Part shown: one piece after another, positions 1 through 7,901 of the stretch
How the letters are laid out: the number at the start of each line of letters is the position of its first letter
Numbering within the stretch: position 1 is the first letter of the stretch
Origin: Lachnospiraceae bacterium
GTDB lineage: Bacteria > Bacillota > Clostridia > Lachnospirales > Lachnospiraceae
Length of the DNA: 64,000 nt
NCBI GenBank assembly: GCA_017470985.1
Contig: JAFUXA010000004.1
Location: 20,577-84,576 of the forward strand
Reading direction: 5' to 3'
Notes under the pieces: model-generated
The model's input: only the letters and a program-made list of their open reading frames with translations
Database searches by the model: none
Told to the model about the DNA's origin: nothing
Translations under genes and position numbers: made by a program

Positions 1-91
1 TCGGGTTTTTAATGACTCCCCCCGACCATCCAGAGTTTACAAGTAAGTCTATTAACGCTTGTTCAAACTCGGATTCCTTGTTAAAAACCAT
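1..91 (-). CDS. hsdR: Type I restriction enzyme HsdR, N-terminal fragment (runs off left edge)
   Basis: The minus strand reads from an ATG at 91 off the left edge as MVFNKESEFEQALIDLLVNS and on through GWSGG. The pattern E-x-E-F-E-x-A-L-I-x-L-L near the start, followed by a Gly-Trp, is how Type I R subunits often begin. HsdR would be the ATP-dependent translocase/endonuclease of the complex. It starts 26 nt after the hsdS stop, with a GGAGAGG stretch upstream, so it is probably the last gene of the XRE-hsdM-hsdS-hsdR operon. Only about 30 residues are visible; the call rests on these and on the context. Confidence 0.75.
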   Translation of the reverse strand, partial: MVFNKESEFEQALIDLLVNSGWSGGVIKNP

Positions 92-116
92 CTTTCTCGC
101 TTCCTCTCCTATATTT

Positions 117-1337
117 TTATACAAACATCTTTTCCAGCATAGATTTCTTAATATTTTTCAGCTTTTCCAGCTTACGCTGTTGAAGGGTGATAAGGTTATC
201 TATTCTCGATAAATAGGCAGCAATTTTATGCTGTTCAGCCAAGTATGGAGATACCATTATCTCAATCTCACTTAATGCTGGGTACTTCAAATTCCAGTTA
301 TCTGATGTAATCCCTTGGGAATTCATTTGGAAAACATGCGTCATATCACTGCGTTTAAAAAGGTACGAAATACACTTTGAATCAACTACATCAGTAATCG
401 GTGAAAGCACCGTATATGCAGGACTTACAATACCTTCATACGGTGAATACCCACTTGCTCCTTGCCACATTCTCATAGAGTTGTAGGCAATATCCCCTAC
501 GCATACTTTCTTATATTTCGACTTATCATCATTGGAATTATCATGTCTTCCAAGCTCAGAAAACTTCTTGATTCCCTCTCCGATTGTTACAGAGATTAAT
601 TCTCCCTCTGGCATACTATCCTTGCGTTCTGTGAAGCATTCTCCCAGCTTACGCTGTTCCCAATCGTCAGTAAATCCTTCAAATCTAATTTCAGGAACTT
701 TTGCCCCCTCACGAGGAAACATTTTTTCGAGCATGGATTTTTTTACATTTACCAACTTGTCATACTTACGCTGTTGAAGGGTGATAAGGTTGTTAAGTTC
801 ATCAATGAAACTACTTATTTTTCTCTGTTCAGCTATACTTGGAACAGGAACAACACACTCATAGTAATCTTTAAGATTGTAATTATTTCTTCCGTCACCA
901 GTCGAAATGTTCATAGCAAAGTTTTTATGCGTATCTGTATTTAGATAAGCGCACAAGTATTCCGATGTTATTTTTTCTTTATCTGGTCTTGTAACAATAG
1001 TAGCAAAACCTATTGAACCTGCCTCTTTTTCGGTAATTACAGCTGATGTTCCTATATCACCAGTATGTACTGTAATCACATCCCCTACTTTATGTTTTCT
1101 CGAAGCATTTTGTTTTGCAAATTCATCATCAAGATAAATGGGTTTGTCACCAAACTCAAATCGTCCATCTTTGATATCTGAATTTCGGATCAGTAACGCT
1201 CCATGGTCAGTGTAGTGAGATGTCATTGTTGTGACCAATCCTATATATATTTCACCCAGTTCCGTAACCTTACGCTGTTCCCAATCGTCAGTAAATCCTT
1301 GGAATCGAATATCAGGTTTTCTTTTATTATCACCCAT
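117..1337 (-). CDS. hsdS: Type I restriction-modification specificity subunit HsdS
   Basis: HsdS supplies DNA target recognition for the HsdM2S methyltransferase and the HsdR-containing nuclease. The protein has two target-recognition domains (TRDs). Each begins after a repeated block (I-R-F-x-G-F-T-D-D-W-E-Q-R-K, near residues 10-25 and 215-230) and ends in a helical spacer repeat (L-I-T-L-Q-Q-R-K ... S-M-L-E-K-M-F, centre and C-terminus). I chose ATG 1337 because GGAGGT lies 7 nt upstream; an upstream start at 1352 would bury that site. It starts 1 nt beyond the hsdM stop, so translation is probably coupled. The DNA for both repeats recurs, inverted, beside a spare cassette at 4.2-4.7 kb, so this is probably the expressed copy of a switchable gene. 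Confidence 0.95.
   Translation of the reverse strand: MGDNKRKPDIRFQGFTDDWEQRKVTELGEIYIGLVTTMTSHYTDHGALLIRNSDIKDGRFEFGDKPIYLDDEFAKQNASRKHKVGDVITVHTGDIGTSAVITEKEAGSIGFATIVTRPDKEKITSEYLCAYLNTDTHKNFAMNISTGDGRNNYNLKDYYECVVPVPSIAEQRKISSFIDELNNLITLQQRKYDKLVNVKKSMLEKMFPREGAKVPEIRFEGFTDDWEQRKLGECFTERKDSMPEGELISVTIGEGIKKFSELGRHDNSNDDKSKYKKVCVGDIAYNSMRMWQGASGYSPYEGIVSPAYTVLSPITDVVDSKCISYLFKRSDMTHVFQMNSQGITSDNWNLKYPALSEIEIMVSPYLAEQHKIAAYLSRIDNLITLQQRKLEKLKNIKKSMLEKMFV
171..197 (-). repeat. Recombination repeat B, copy at the 3' end of hsdS
   Basis: This 27-bp sequence encodes D-N-L-I-T-L-Q-Q-R-K at the distal border of TRD2. It recurs in direct orientation at 765-791 (distal border of TRD1) and inverted, with one mismatch, at 4687-4713 in the spare cassette. 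It is the outer repeat expected for inversion-based swapping of TRDs. Confidence 0.85.
640..663 (-). repeat. Recombination repeat A, proximal border of TRD2 in hsdS
   Basis: This 24-bp sequence encodes W-E-Q-R-K-L-G at the start of TRD2. It matches 4200-4223 in inverted orientation with a single mismatch. A shorter 16-bp identical core lies at 1269-1284 at the start of TRD1. Recombination between 640-663 and 4200-4223 would invert about 3.5 kb. Confidence 0.85.
765..791 (-). repeat. Recombination repeat B, central copy in hsdS
   Basis: This is the second copy of the 27-bp repeat at 171-197, marking the distal border of TRD1 in the central helical spacer. It is in the same orientation as the 3' copy and inverted relative to 4687-4713. 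Confidence 0.8.
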
Positions 1338-1338
1338 A

Positions 1339-3894
1339 TTAGACACCTCCAAGCATTTTCTTTAATTCTGCTATTCCTTGCATATCGAAATCATTACCAG
1401 ATAACATACTAAGCATTCTAGATAACTCATTTTCAGTACTACTTATCTGATCTTCTACCTGTTCAAGTGTATCCTCATATTTTGAACACAACTTTCCAAG
1501 CTCAGTAATGAGTTCACTAATAAAGCTATCTGGCAACTGCTGCAAACTTTCTACAAGAGGAACAATCCATTTATCGTGTAAAAGCTCCATTACTTGGTCA
1601 TCTTCTAAGTTCTCTATCAATTTCTTAGTTTCAAGATGTAGTTTCTCTCCATCGTCTTTTATTTGCTTTTTAAGTTTTTTCTCTTCATCATTATTTGATA
1701 AAACCTTTTTCAGAACTGCAAGAACCTCAGGCTCAACATCTTTGGCTTTTATTGCCTTTTTAACCTCTGCCCACACAAATGCCGTCTTGTCATCATTTAC
1801 AAAGTCTTTATCTTTTTCTTCTTCCGGAAGTTCATCTAATGCTTCATCGTAACTTGCTACGATTTCGGATAATCTTTCTTCCGCTTTCTTAAGGGCTTCT
1901 ACGGCTTGACTCATATACTTTGCCTGCGCGAGTTCAAATGGTATAACATGTCCAATCCATCCCTCCTGTACTTCTTGATCTTTACCATTCTTCTTTTTAA
2001 TTACCATATTAGGATCTACTTGTTTTGTAGCTTCAAATCCTTCACTTTGAATAATTTCAAGATCTACAGAAATCTTGTTCCAATCATTATCAAGAATTTG
2101 GTATGCTTCATATGCATCCACAAGAGGCATTCCCTTTAATCTGCCAAAAATATCCTCGCTTAATACAGCTTCCTCCTTGGATATGTTCACACCAGACATT
2201 GCCTGCATAAGCTCTTTCTTTAAATACTCGTCAAATCCATCAAAAGAGGCTATGTATCTGCTGATAAAAGCTCTTACATCTTCACTACTTTGTACGGCTT
2301 TTTTAATATCACTGGTCCTTAATTCGTAATATGAATCATTAACCTTTGCAAAGATTTCTCCTTTAAGAGCTGGAAAAGCTGCCCAGTAATCCGACAACTC
2401 GTCAACTTCCTTTGCCGGTATTCCGCCAAACATAGACGCATAAATATCCCAGCTTTCTGGCTTTTCCGATGAATCCACATATCGCGGAATATTTAAGTTG
2501 TAGTCGTTCTCTCTAATTTCATCACGGGAGACTACGCGAGAAAACTTATGTACATCCATTCTCTTTGTGACTACATCTGTGATTTTCTTTATGTCTGATG
2601 CTCTTAACTTATTATTCTTACCAACCTTCTCATAGCCTTTTGATGCATCAACAATGAGAATATCTGTATTATCGCGTTTCTGTTTTAAAACCATGATGAT
2701 GGTTGGAATACCTGTACCAAAGAAAATATTGGCAGGTAAACCTATTACCGCATCAATATGGTTATTCTCAATAAGATTTCTTCGGATTTCACCTTCCTCA
2801 CCGCCTCTGAACAGAACGCCATGAGGTAATACTATAGTCATGATTCCATCATTCTTGATATGGAACAAATCATGAAGAAGGAACGCATAATCCGCCTTAC
2901 CTTTTGGCGCCAAACCAAATCTTGCATATCTTGGATCTGCTTCTTTATCTGCCGGATTCCAGTTCTGTGAATACGGAGGATTTGATACGACTGCATCCAC
3001 ATACAATGGGTCATATGTACCAACTGGATCACTCTCATCAAAGTATGGCCAGTCTTCTTCAAGTGTATCTCCGTTTCTTGTGACAATATTATCCGGAAGG
3101 ATACCTCTCATAACGAGATTCATTCTCGTAAGGTTATATGTATTTTCTTTTAATTCCTGAGCATAGTATTTAATTCTGTCACTGTCGCCCATATGTTTTC
3201 CAACTGCTTTACCAATGTTAATAAGTAAAGAGCCCGAACCAGACGTAGGATCATAGATCTTTATTTCTGTTCTGTCCTTTAAATGGTCTGCGACAATTTC
3301 AGACATAAGGAGTGATACCTCATGCGGGGTGTAGAACTCTCCTGCTTTCTTTCCGGCATTTGCTGCAAAGTTTGAGATAAGATACTCATAAATAAAACCT
3401 AGGACATCATAGTCCTGCTTTCCATCCATAGGGATATCTTTTATTAAATGCAACAGATCACTTATAGCTTTTGTCTGTGAATTTGAACTGTCTCCTAGTT
3501 TTGACAAACCAGTCTGCAATGTATCAAAAACTCCATCGAAAACCTTTTTATGAGAGGTGTTTATCAATCTACTAAATGCTGAAAGCGCATCTCTTACATC
3601 TGCAACATTAAAGTCACTACCCTTTGCAAGCCAAGTAGAGAACAAATTATCATAGCTTATGAAATATCCAATATTCTTTTGTATATTCTCAACTATTTCT
3701 TTGTCATCTTCTGTGACAGTATCCATGTCGTCATTAGTATATCCAAGTTCGATGAGATACTTTACTTCTTTGTCTGAAAGGAACTTGTAAAAGATGAATC
3801 CAAGGATATAATCCTTATATTCATTCGCCTCAATTTTAGACCGCATTTTATTTGCAGACTCCCATATCTTCGCTGCCAATTGTTGTTTGTTCAT
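1339..3894 (-). CDS. hsdM: Type I restriction-modification methyltransferase subunit HsdM (long form)
   Basis: HsdM is the N6-adenine methyltransferase subunit. An N-terminal helical domain (about residues 1-155) precedes the methyltransferase core, with the SAM-binding motif D-P-T-S-G-S-G-S at 215-222 and the catalytic N-P-P-Y at 305-308. At 851 residues it is much longer than the usual ~500. The extra C-terminal ~350 residues are charged and helical, with Lys/Glu-rich probable coiled coil from about 680 onward. GGAGG sits 7 nt before ATG 3894. It starts 14 nt after the XRE gene and abuts hsdS. Function is confident; the role of the extension is unknown. Confidence 0.95.
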   Translation of the reverse strand: MNKQQLAAKIWESANKMRSKIEANEYKDYILGFIFYKFLSDKEVKYLIELGYTNDDMDTVTEDDKEIVENIQKNIGYFISYDNLFSTWLAKGSDFNVADVRDALSAFSRLINTSHKKVFDGVFDTLQTGLSKLGDSSNSQTKAISDLLHLIKDIPMDGKQDYDVLGFIYEYLISNFAANAGKKAGEFYTPHEVSLLMSEIVADHLKDRTEIKIYDPTSGSGSLLINIGKAVGKHMGDSDRIKYYAQELKENTYNLTRMNLVMRGILPDNIVTRNGDTLEEDWPYFDESDPVGTYDPLYVDAVVSNPPYSQNWNPADKEADPRYARFGLAPKGKADYAFLLHDLFHIKNDGIMTIVLPHGVLFRGGEEGEIRRNLIENNHIDAVIGLPANIFFGTGIPTIIMVLKQKRDNTDILIVDASKGYEKVGKNNKLRASDIKKITDVVTKRMDVHKFSRVVSRDEIRENDYNLNIPRYVDSSEKPESWDIYASMFGGIPAKEVDELSDYWAAFPALKGEIFAKVNDSYYELRTSDIKKAVQSSEDVRAFISRYIASFDGFDEYLKKELMQAMSGVNISKEEAVLSEDIFGRLKGMPLVDAYEAYQILDNDWNKISVDLEIIQSEGFEATKQVDPNMVIKKKNGKDQEVQEGWIGHVIPFELAQAKYMSQAVEALKKAEERLSEIVASYDEALDELPEEEKDKDFVNDDKTAFVWAEVKKAIKAKDVEPEVLAVLKKVLSNNDEEKKLKKQIKDDGEKLHLETKKLIENLEDDQVMELLHDKWIVPLVESLQQLPDSFISELITELGKLCSKYEDTLEQVEDQISSTENELSRMLSMLSGNDFDMQGIAELKKMLGGV

Positions 3895-3908
3895 TTCTTT
3901 GCCTCCGA

Positions 3909-4136
3909 TTATTTATTCTTTGTTTGCTCAAGCCATGCCTTTTCTAATTCACCAAAAGAAAACCCATTTTTTTCACAAAAATCCTTCATCTGTTTCATCG
4001 CCTTCATATTGGGCACAGTCTTCCCATTTTCCCATCGATTAATGGTTGAAAATGCCACACCGAACTCAGAGGCAAACTCTTCCTGCGTCATGAACGATTT
4101 TTGACGTATTTTCTTGATTTCATTAGATAAATCCAT
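3909..4136 (-). CDS. XRE-family helix-turn-helix regulator, likely controller of the hsd operon
   Basis: This small DNA-binding protein of about 75 residues is essentially one HTH_3 domain. The helix-turn-helix is visible as M-T-Q-E-E-F-A-S-E-F-G-V-A-F-S-T-I-N-R-W-E-N-G (residues about 17-39). ATG 4136 is chosen because GGAGG lies 9 nt upstream; longer readings to 4160 include the ribosome site in the coding region. It is the first gene of the hsd operon, 14 nt before hsdM. It may set the timing of modification and restriction as controller proteins do, but no operator was identified; that role is inferred. Confidence 0.85.
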   Translation of the reverse strand: MDLSNEIKKIRQKSFMTQEEFASEFGVAFSTINRWENGKTVPNMKAMKQMKDFCEKNGFSFGELEKAWLEQTKNK

Positions 4137-4166
4137 CTTGCATTTCCTCCGCATAAACATAGCTCA

Positions 4167-4195
4167 ATTATAGCATTTGTAGAGCAGGAACACAA
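4167..4195 (-). promoter_or_regulatory. Sigma-A promoter of the XRE-hsdM-hsdS(-hsdR) operon
   Basis: On the minus strand TTGTGT, a 17-nt spacer and a perfect TATAAT precede the XRE start at 4136. The -35 box ends 4 nt from inverted repeat A (4200-4223), so an inversion between A copies would carry the promoter with the block it drives. Confidence 0.75.
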
Positions 4196-4199
4196 TCGT

Positions 4200-4223
4200 T
4201 TGGGAACAGCGTAAGTTGGGAGA
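4200..4223 (+). repeat. Recombination repeat A, cassette copy (inverted)
   Basis: This 24-bp inverted match to 640-663 (one mismatch) reads W-E-Q-R-K-L-G in frame with the spare cassette on the plus strand. It lies immediately upstream of the hsd promoter. Confidence 0.85.
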
Positions 4224-4719
4224 TATGGTTTCGTTTTCTAAAGGTTCAGGTTATTCCAAGGGTGATTTGAAAGAAGATGGAACTCCTATAATATTGTATG
4301 GAAGACTCTATACAAAATACGAAACTATCATATCTGAAGTAGATACTTTTGTTGACGAGAAAAAAGGCTCGGTTTTTAGTAAAGGCGGTGAAGTGATTGT
4401 ACCGGCATCTGGGGAAACTGCGGAAGACATTTCGATAGCTTCAGTAGTTGAAAAATCTGGGGTTTTGCTCGGTGGAGACCTTAATATAATAACTCCCCCT
4501 GATGAGATGGATTCAGCATTTTTGGCAATCAGTATTTCTAACGGAAAACCGCACAACGATATGGCAAAAATGGCTCAAGGCAAATCGGTTGTCCACCTTC
4601 ATAATACCGACTTGGAAAAGATAGATTTACCATATCCAAGCCACGACGAACAGAGAAGAATAAGTGGGTTCTTTTCTGATCTCGACAACCTTATCACCCT
4701 TCAACAGTGTAAGTCATAA
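4216..4719 (+). CDS. Silent inverted HsdS target-recognition cassette (partial HsdS)
   Basis: The plus-strand frame from 4202 reads W-E-Q-R-K-L-G-D-M then one complete TRD, and ends in D-N-L-I-T-L-Q-Q-C-K-S. Homology to hsdS begins before the first ATG (4216), there is no ribosome site, and the last repeat carries an Arg-to-Cys change followed by a stop. The segment therefore looks like a storage cassette, not an expressed gene. Its repeats A and B are in the same frame as those around TRD2, so exchange would give a full-length HsdS with new specificity. The TRD sequence differs from both TRDs in hsdS. Confidence 0.85.
   Translation: MGDMVSFSKGSGYSKGDLKEDGTPIILYGRLYTKYETIISEVDTFVDEKKGSVFSKGGEVIVPASGETAEDISIASVVEKSGVLLGGDLNIITPPDEMDSAFLAISISNGKPHNDMAKMAQGKSVVHLHNTDLEKIDLPYPSHDEQRRISGFFSDLDNLITLQQCKS
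4687..4713 (+). repeat. Recombination repeat B, cassette copy (inverted)
   Basis: This 27-bp inverted match to 171-197 and 765-791 has one C-to-T difference (CGT to TGT). It closes the spare TRD cassette. Confidence 0.85.
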
Positions 4720-4750
4720 AAAAAGAATCCAGTCCACTTGTTCCGGATTC
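4718..4750 (-). terminator. Rho-independent terminator after the 4777-5196 gene
   Basis: On the minus strand a GAATCC...GGATTC stem is followed directly by seven T. It ends transcription of the rep-side operon before the hsdS cassette. Confidence 0.65.
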
Positions 4751-4776
4751 TCTCTTTATATGCCATATTCACCATC

Positions 4777-5196
4777 TTAATCCTCAATCTTTCTTACCCT
4801 TGGCGGTGTCGCAGTCTTTCTTTCTAACCAAGGTAAGGTTGCATTAATCACGATACAAAACTCTATCATTATCGCTATAATAAGGATTACTGCCTTTACG
4901 ATTATCCTTGCTACGTTATTTCCGATGTGATCTGCCGGAGCCCAAAACAAAGCCGTCAGAATTATAATACCTCCAATTCCCGGAGCTAATGCTACAATTG
5001 GAACATATGATAATAGAATATACAACACAAAGAAAGCAGCCACCGCTATATATGCTCCCATTGTTCCTACCAACGGAGTCAACTTCTGATGAACTGGGAT
5101 ACACCAAATGATTGCAGGAATCAGATTTATCATCGGGAACTTATAATTCTTTTCATATTTACTTCTGTTTGTTTCTTCAACAATATACTTTGCCAT
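4777..5196 (-). CDS. Small multi-pass membrane protein of the mobile element
   Basis: The protein is about 139 residues with three or four hydrophobic stretches (roughly 23-40, 46-66, 68-90 and 100-122) and a basic C-terminal tail. ATG 5196 is preferred because GGAGG lies 7 nt upstream; the ATG at 5202 is only 1 nt from it. It follows the replication gene by 14 nt and is probably cotranscribed. I do not recognise a family; a role in element maintenance or transfer is only suggested by position. Confidence 0.7.
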   Translation of the reverse strand: MAKYIVEETNRSKYEKNYKFPMINLIPAIIWCIPVHQKLTPLVGTMGAYIAVAAFFVLYILLSYVPIVALAPGIGGIIILTALFWAPADHIGNNVARIIVKAVILIIAIMIEFCIVINATLPWLERKTATPPRVRKIED

Positions 5197-5210
5197 AATC
5201 ATTCCTCCGA

Positions 5211-6221
5211 TTACATTGTACCATACATGTCGTGATTTACCTCAGCGGTATAGTAATGATTTATCGTGTTTGGTGCGTTATAGAGTGCTGTTGTCAGGTA
5301 TGCTTTGATATTTGACACCTTGGTTGTGTTATTCTTCATGCAGCCGATAACATATTCCAAATGCGTTGAATTGAGCTTCAGAAACTTGCTCTTCACCAAG
5401 TTATACGGATAGTCTTCCCCTGCTATACGAATTGTCTTTCTTGGAACACAGACCACATCGCAGATCAGCTGATAAAGCTCGTCATACATTTCTCTATCAG
5501 ACCATTTCTTGTTGCTCATCATGATGTCATAATCAATGTTTTCACGAATAAGCTCCATATATGCGGTAGTTTCATCCATCTGATCCATCCTCGTAACGCG
5601 GATAGGCGTATCCATACGCTCGCCGGATTGAATGATATGATCAGTATCACTAAATTCAATATTGTTAAAATCATTATTATTCGGGTCTGATTTCTGTACT
5701 ACCCCTGGTATAGAATCCTGACAGGTACCGGTATTAACATCTGACTGGTCTTTCATATTTACCGGTCTAATATCTGTACCGGTAGAATATTTAGACTGGT
5801 GTTCTGCCACCGGTTCATTTTCCTTACCTGTACAATTTTCTGACCGGTCTAATGACTCTTCTTCCCCTCCGGATACGAAGTTCTTAACATAGATGATATT
5901 TGCAAGCCCATTTCTCTGCTCAATATCCACTAAGCCAATAGCCTGCAATTCCTTCAAAAGACCTACTGCTGTCATCTTGCTACAATTAAGATCTTCCATG
6001 ATGCTTTTTATCGAATACTTGATATAAACCCTGTTCTGATCATCAAACCATCCGCTTCTGACGGAAAGTGACATACGATCAAGCATCAGTCCATACAAAA
6101 GCTTGGAATTATTCGATATATCCTTAAACCTATTGTCTGTTATCAAAGCCTTCGGCAGGCGGTAGAACGTAAACTGCTCTGCCTCCTGCCCATAATAAAA
6201 CTCCAGCTTCAGCCTCTCCAT
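5211..6221 (-). CDS. repA: Plasmid replication initiator RepA_N-type with C-terminal DUF6017-like domain
   Basis: The N-terminus (F-Y-R-L-P-K-A-L near residue 15, L-L-Y-G-L-M-L-D-R around 41-49, then a winged-helix pattern) matches RepA_N initiators of Firmicutes plasmids and integrative elements. The C-terminal ~110 residues (Y-x-x-L-Y-Q-L-I-C-D-V-V ... Y-L-T-T-A-L-Y-N) resemble DUF6017. The middle (about 125-215) is polar and probably a linker. ATG 6221 overlaps the parB stop as TAATG, implying coupling; an upstream ATG at 6248 is less likely. It suggests the element can replicate when excised. Confidence 0.85.
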   Translation of the reverse strand: MERLKLEFYYGQEAEQFTFYRLPKALITDNRFKDISNNSKLLYGLMLDRMSLSVRSGWFDDQNRVYIKYSIKSIMEDLNCSKMTAVGLLKELQAIGLVDIEQRNGLANIIYVKNFVSGGEEESLDRSENCTGKENEPVAEHQSKYSTGTDIRPVNMKDQSDVNTGTCQDSIPGVVQKSDPNNNDFNNIEFSDTDHIIQSGERMDTPIRVTRMDQMDETTAYMELIRENIDYDIMMSNKKWSDREMYDELYQLICDVVCVPRKTIRIAGEDYPYNLVKSKFLKLNSTHLEYVIGCMKNNTTKVSNIKAYLTTALYNAPNTINHYYTAEVNHDMYGTM

Positions 6222-7126
6222 TAACGCGGTTCCCCTTTCTCCTTCCATTCATCAAGGAGCTTTACGATAAGTTCCTCGATATCCTCATTGCTCATATCCG
6301 GGGTAAAATAGTTGTCCAGCTTCTTCTGGTTAAATACTACCTTACGTGGTTTTGGTTTCTTCTCCGACAGATAATCCTTTAAGAAATCTGCGTTCAGATA
6401 ACCCTTGCGGGACGATTCCTTTATCCTTGCACTCTGCTCCTGGCTAAGTGACACTCCCATCTCCGAAATAACTTCATATACGATTTTCTGTTGCTCCTGC
6501 GGAATAAAAGAAAGATCCACCCCCTGACGAAGGCCCAGCTTCTTTTCATCCACCATAGCAAGCAATTTCTCATCCAAGCTGGCGATGCAGATTAAACGCT
6601 GAATGGTCTTCATGCTCTCCCCCGCCTGCTCACTCATGGTTTTAAGGGAAATACCCTGAGCCTTGCCCTGATGCTTCATGGCTTCATATTTCATCTGATA
6701 AGCCTTTGCTCGCTCACTGACAAGAATATCCTCACGCTGGATATTGGCATCCACCATGATTACTACAGCTTCATCATTATCACAGTCACGAACAATAACC
6801 GGCATGGTATCTTTACCTGCCAGTTCGGATGCATGTTTTCTTCTGTGACCGGATATAAGTTCATATCCACCTTCTGCTCTCGGTCTTGCGATAGCCGGAA
6901 CCAACACGCCATATTCCTTGACGCTTTCCACCATTTCTTCCATATTTTTATCGTCTACGACACGAAAAGGATGGTTCTCAAAGGTATGCAGTTCCGATAA
7001 AGGGATCTCTACTATCTGTCCCTCAACAAGTTTTGCTTCTGCTGTAGCATTACCATCATTCTCCGCCGAAAACATATCATCATAGCTGGAAAGCTTGATT
7101 CTATTTGATAATCCCTTACTGCTCAT
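6221..7126 (-). CDS. parB: ParB/Spo0J-family partition protein
   Basis: This 301-residue ParB binds centromere-like sites and works with ParA to segregate DNA. The N-terminal ParB/sulfiredoxin fold shows I-S-G-H-R-R near residue 112, the usual box 2 (GxRR-type) CTP-binding motif, and H-P-F-R near 52. A helix-turn-helix central domain follows (about 155-230). It overlaps parA by 11 nt and repA by 1 nt, forming a tight parA-parB-repA cassette. No parS site was identified. Confidence 0.93.
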   Translation of the reverse strand: MSSKGLSNRIKLSSYDDMFSAENDGNATAEAKLVEGQIVEIPLSELHTFENHPFRVVDDKNMEEMVESVKEYGVLVPAIARPRAEGGYELISGHRRKHASELAGKDTMPVIVRDCDNDEAVVIMVDANIQREDILVSERAKAYQMKYEAMKHQGKAQGISLKTMSEQAGESMKTIQRLICIASLDEKLLAMVDEKKLGLRQGVDLSFIPQEQQKIVYEVISEMGVSLSQEQSARIKESSRKGYLNADFLKDYLSEKKPKPRKVVFNQKKLDNYFTPDMSNEDIEELIVKLLDEWKEKGEPR

Positions 7127-7901
7127 TGGCTAAAACCTCCTCTACAATCTTTTCATACGCCGCTGCTACTTTACCCTTGCCATCATATTTATAGATGCTG
7201 ACTCCTTCAGCAGATGCCTCCGCAGCTCTAACGGAAAGCGGAATCACATCATCGAAAATATGGATGCTGCTTCCATAGTGCTCATACAGCACTTCCGTGA
7301 TTTCCTTAGCATAAATGGTTCTGTAATCCACCATCGTAATCAGAATTCCCATAATATGAAGCTTCGGGTTCATCTTGCGTTTCACACGGCTGATGGTCTT
7401 TAAAAGCTGTTCCAAACCCTTTATAGGCAGATATGCAGCCTGTACCGGAATGATTACTTCATCCGCCGCTACAAGGGCATTTAAGGTAAGCTGTCCAAGA
7501 TTCGGAGAACAGTCCACAAGAATATAGTCATAATCGTCTCTTACAGATTCGATATACTCCCGAAGCGTTGTCTCCGAACTCATGATTCCAACAAGGGATG
7601 TTTCCACACCGGACAATTCGATATTTGCCGGCATAAGGTCGATACCTTCCTCATGATGCAGGATACCGGCTTTCAGATCATAATCGTCCTCGTTTAACAC
7701 CCATTCCATTACATTGGCAAGTGTGATCTCCAGCTTATCCGGCTGCGGATATCCTAATGCTTCCGTGAGAGATCCCTGGGGATCATTGTCGATTACAAGG
7801 ACTCTCTTTCCCTTATTTGCCAGACCGATGCCAAGATTTACCACAGACGTACTCTTGGCAACTCCCCCTTTTTGATTTGCACAGATAATTACTTTACACA
7901 T
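7116..7901 (-). CDS. parA: ParA-family partition ATPase
   Basis: This 261-residue Soj/ParA ATPase has a deviant Walker A K-G-G-V-A-K-S-T near residues 11-18 with the signature lysine, and a Walker A' D-N-D-P-Q-G near 39. The Walker B-like D-Y-I-L-V-D-C-S-P is near 123-131. There is no N-terminal DNA-binding extension, so it is the short chromosomal/small-plasmid type. It overlaps the upstream small gene by 8 nt and parB by 11 nt. The Ala in place of the usual Gly in the Walker A is worth noting but probably compatible with function. Confidence 0.94.
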   Translation of the reverse strand: MCKVIICANQKGGVAKSTSVVNLGIGLANKGKRVLVIDNDPQGSLTEALGYPQPDKLEITLANVMEWVLNEDDYDLKAGILHHEEGIDLMPANIELSGVETSLVGIMSSETTLREYIESVRDDYDYILVDCSPNLGQLTLNALVAADEVIIPVQAAYLPIKGLEQLLKTISRVKRKMNPKLHIMGILITMVDYRTIYAKEITEVLYEHYGSSIHIFDDVIPLSVRAAEASAEGVSIYKYDGKGKVAAAYEKIVEEVLANEQ

